This document shows positions 62,491 through 64,000 of a stretch of 64,000 bases of DNA, piece by piece. The position numbers were made by a program, and so were the translations under genes. Position 1 is the stretch's first letter, and the number at the start of each line of letters is the position of its first letter. Under the pieces are notes generated by a model. The model did not search any database and had not been told where the DNA came from. It saw only the letters and a program-made list of their open reading frames with translations. Origin of the DNA: Leishmania martiniquensis (Eukaryota; Euglenozoa; Kinetoplastea; Trypanosomatida; Trypanosomatidae); assembly GCF_017916325.1 (NCBI RefSeq), contig NC_090162.1, positions 74,501 through 138,500 on the forward strand. Reading direction: 5' to 3'.

Positions 62491-64000
62491 GGCGATGCCG
62501 TCGTGGCATACGCTCGGCGACTGCCAAGAGGCGCAAAGGGGTTGCTGATGGGCAGTGCGCCGTGACGATTGCCCCGCCCCCCCCTTACACGCGGTCCTGC
62601 TGCCGCTTTGCCGCCGCTGCTGCCGTAGTGGGCCGACGACGGGGGCTGCTTGTGCGATCCCTGCGCACGTCTTTCGTCAAGGCCTCCGCGCTACTACGCC
62701 CACTGCCGCAGACACAGGCCGGTAGACTCAGGGGTGGGGGTGGGGAGAGAGACACACCGATGCGCATAACAGCATGAACACCCCCACCCCCTTCCTTGGT
62801 AGGCGTTAACTTTCCCCACAGCCTGTCCGGTCTCCGCCGTCCGGCACACGCACCCCACCTGCACTCCCTCCCGCCTCCTCCGGCCAGCCCACACAGGCCC
62901 ATCTCGTGTGGTGGTGCGAGGCGGCCGTAGACAGGCGCCACAGCCATGCGCCGAGTCGGTTGTCCGAGCGCGGCCTCTGCCTCCAGCACGGCCAACCGCT
63001 GCGTCGCAGGCCGCCACACAGCCGCTCCGATTATGCCAGCCGCCAACGCGTCGCGTTCCTGGTGCGCCGGCTCAGGCTCTCCCCACCAGTAGGCAGAGTA
63101 AGAGCCAGGCGAGGTGCGCGCGAGTACCGCCGGCACGGTGCCCATCATGCAAGTGGTCCAGACGTGCTCGCCCTCGCGCGCCTCTCCAACGCAGCGCCAC
63201 GCAGGACCGGGCAGCCGGCCCCAGCAGCGGTACATCGCTCTCACCTCTCCACACTGTAGGCGATGGACCCTGTCTCACCACCAGAGCCGGGTCGGCCCCG
63301 GCAGGGAAACGGGAGGGAGGGGGGTGGGGGCGGCTTGGCTTTCCCCTCCGTCCCCCAGCCCGCCACATACACCGAGCGCGGCACGGCACCCCTGAGGCAC
63401 CACGCTGTACTGAATGGTGGTGTCTCAGAGTGATGAGGGCACAATCGAAGGACGTGATGCAAACAATGCCACTCAAGACTGTCCCCTTTTGGAAGGTACT
63501 GTGTTGCGGTGAGAGGTGGGGTCCTCCGGAAAAGCCTTGGAGGCTGGGCTAAGGAGAGGTGAGCCCCCCTCCGTGTCGTGCTCTTCGAGCACAGTCACGC
63601 AGGGCGGATAAAAAGGTGGCGTCAGTCTGCGGCCGAGTTCACATGAGTGCTCCGGTGTCGCGGGAAGCTGATCTGTTTTGAGGCGATGCTGAAGAGCGCG
63701 CAAGGCTTTCGTGCCGCCCCCGCTAGCGTGCTCACCTCTCTTTCTTCTTACCCTGACGATTCACCTCTCTTGCCTCTCTACCTTCTGCCTTCTTCCCTAC
63801 CTTCTGCTCGTGCGCATGCGAGAGGTGTATCCTCTTTTGTAGCCTGTCCCCGTCGCGCGCGTAGACATCGTTGCGTCCTCCCCTGCGATGCCTTACGGTA
63901 GTGCAGCGCATCTGCCCCCCGCTCATCTCCAGCTTTGTCTTCCCTTTCACTGTCGCGAGTCGTACAGCGCGAGACGACGCTGCTGGTTACTGTGGCGCAA
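62491..64000. other. Right-end spacer with retroelement remnant
   Basis: No intact gene. The DIRE fragment at about 62910-63200 (minus strand) is listed separately. From 63,700 on the plus strand is pyrimidine-rich, consistent with the leader of a gene beyond the window. Confidence 0.55.
62910..63200 (-). pseudogene. Degenerate ingi-type retroelement (DIRE) fragment, RT thumb/connection region
   Basis: On the minus strand a frame reads 'TVPAVLARTSP', a 'YWWGE' core, then 'QERDALAAGIIGAAVWRPAT' and 'LAVLEAEAALGQPTRRMAV'. This follows the region after the reverse-transcriptase active site in ingi/L1Tc-clade elements (Y.W... then 'R.A..I.GA.R.T....L..EA.L.PL.R.'). Catalytic RT motifs are not intact in view and adjoining frames are broken. 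The surrounding GC-rich sequence, about 62780-63480, may be the same element. It is oriented opposite to the genes around it. Confidence 0.5.

Overview
The window looks like nuclear DNA of a trypanosomatid, most probably Leishmania or a very close relative. Genes are intron-free and widely spaced, lie in long same-strand runs, and are separated by pyrimidine-rich, microsatellite-rich spacers suited to trans-splicing. Several products are kinetoplastid-type (an uncleaved Nup98-96 fusion, mitochondrial ACP, many proteins without outside homologues), and the spacers carry SIDER2-like retroposons and ingi-type (DIRE) remnants. The order FEN1 - ACP - methylmalonyl-CoA mutase - ATG9 - ribokinase matches what I remember of Leishmania chromosome 27. 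That is recollection, not a search.

Layout. Positions 1-8717 form a minus-strand cluster: the FEN1 N-terminus (cut by the window edge), an ODR4-like membrane protein, a large protein built of repeat modules, and mitochondrial acyl carrier protein. Positions 8718-12422 are a gene-free divergent strand-switch region, the likely transcription start region for both clusters; a SIDER2-like copy sits in its middle, where base skew also changes. From 12423 to 64000 everything is on the plus strand: methylmalonyl-CoA mutase, CAND1, a helical kinetoplastid protein, a TSNAXIP1-like coiled-coil protein, an RNase III-like mitochondrial protein, a two-RRM protein, an AFG2/SPATA5-like AAA ATPase, a 194-aa triple-repeat protein, the FG nucleoporin Nup98-96 fusion, ATG9, a small coiled-coil protein, a membrane-anchored DnaJ, ribokinase, an AT-hook protein and a 556-aa protein of unknown function.

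The genes do not form one pathway, as expected for polycistronic transcription of unrelated housekeeping genes. Control is likely post-transcriptional. Three of the four SIDER2-like copies lie directly downstream of plus-strand genes, in probable 3'UTRs (mutase, CAND1, the 194-aa protein), in the same orientation. Two spacers (about 30.2-31.0 kb plus strand and 62.9-63.2 kb minus strand) hold decayed ingi/L1Tc-type retroelement sequence. I see no CRISPR array, no insertion sequence of bacterial type, no rRNA and no convincing tRNA. The best leads for something undescribed are the modular repeat protein (4065-7361), the 194-aa triple-repeat protein (39720-40304) and the organisation of the strand-switch region.
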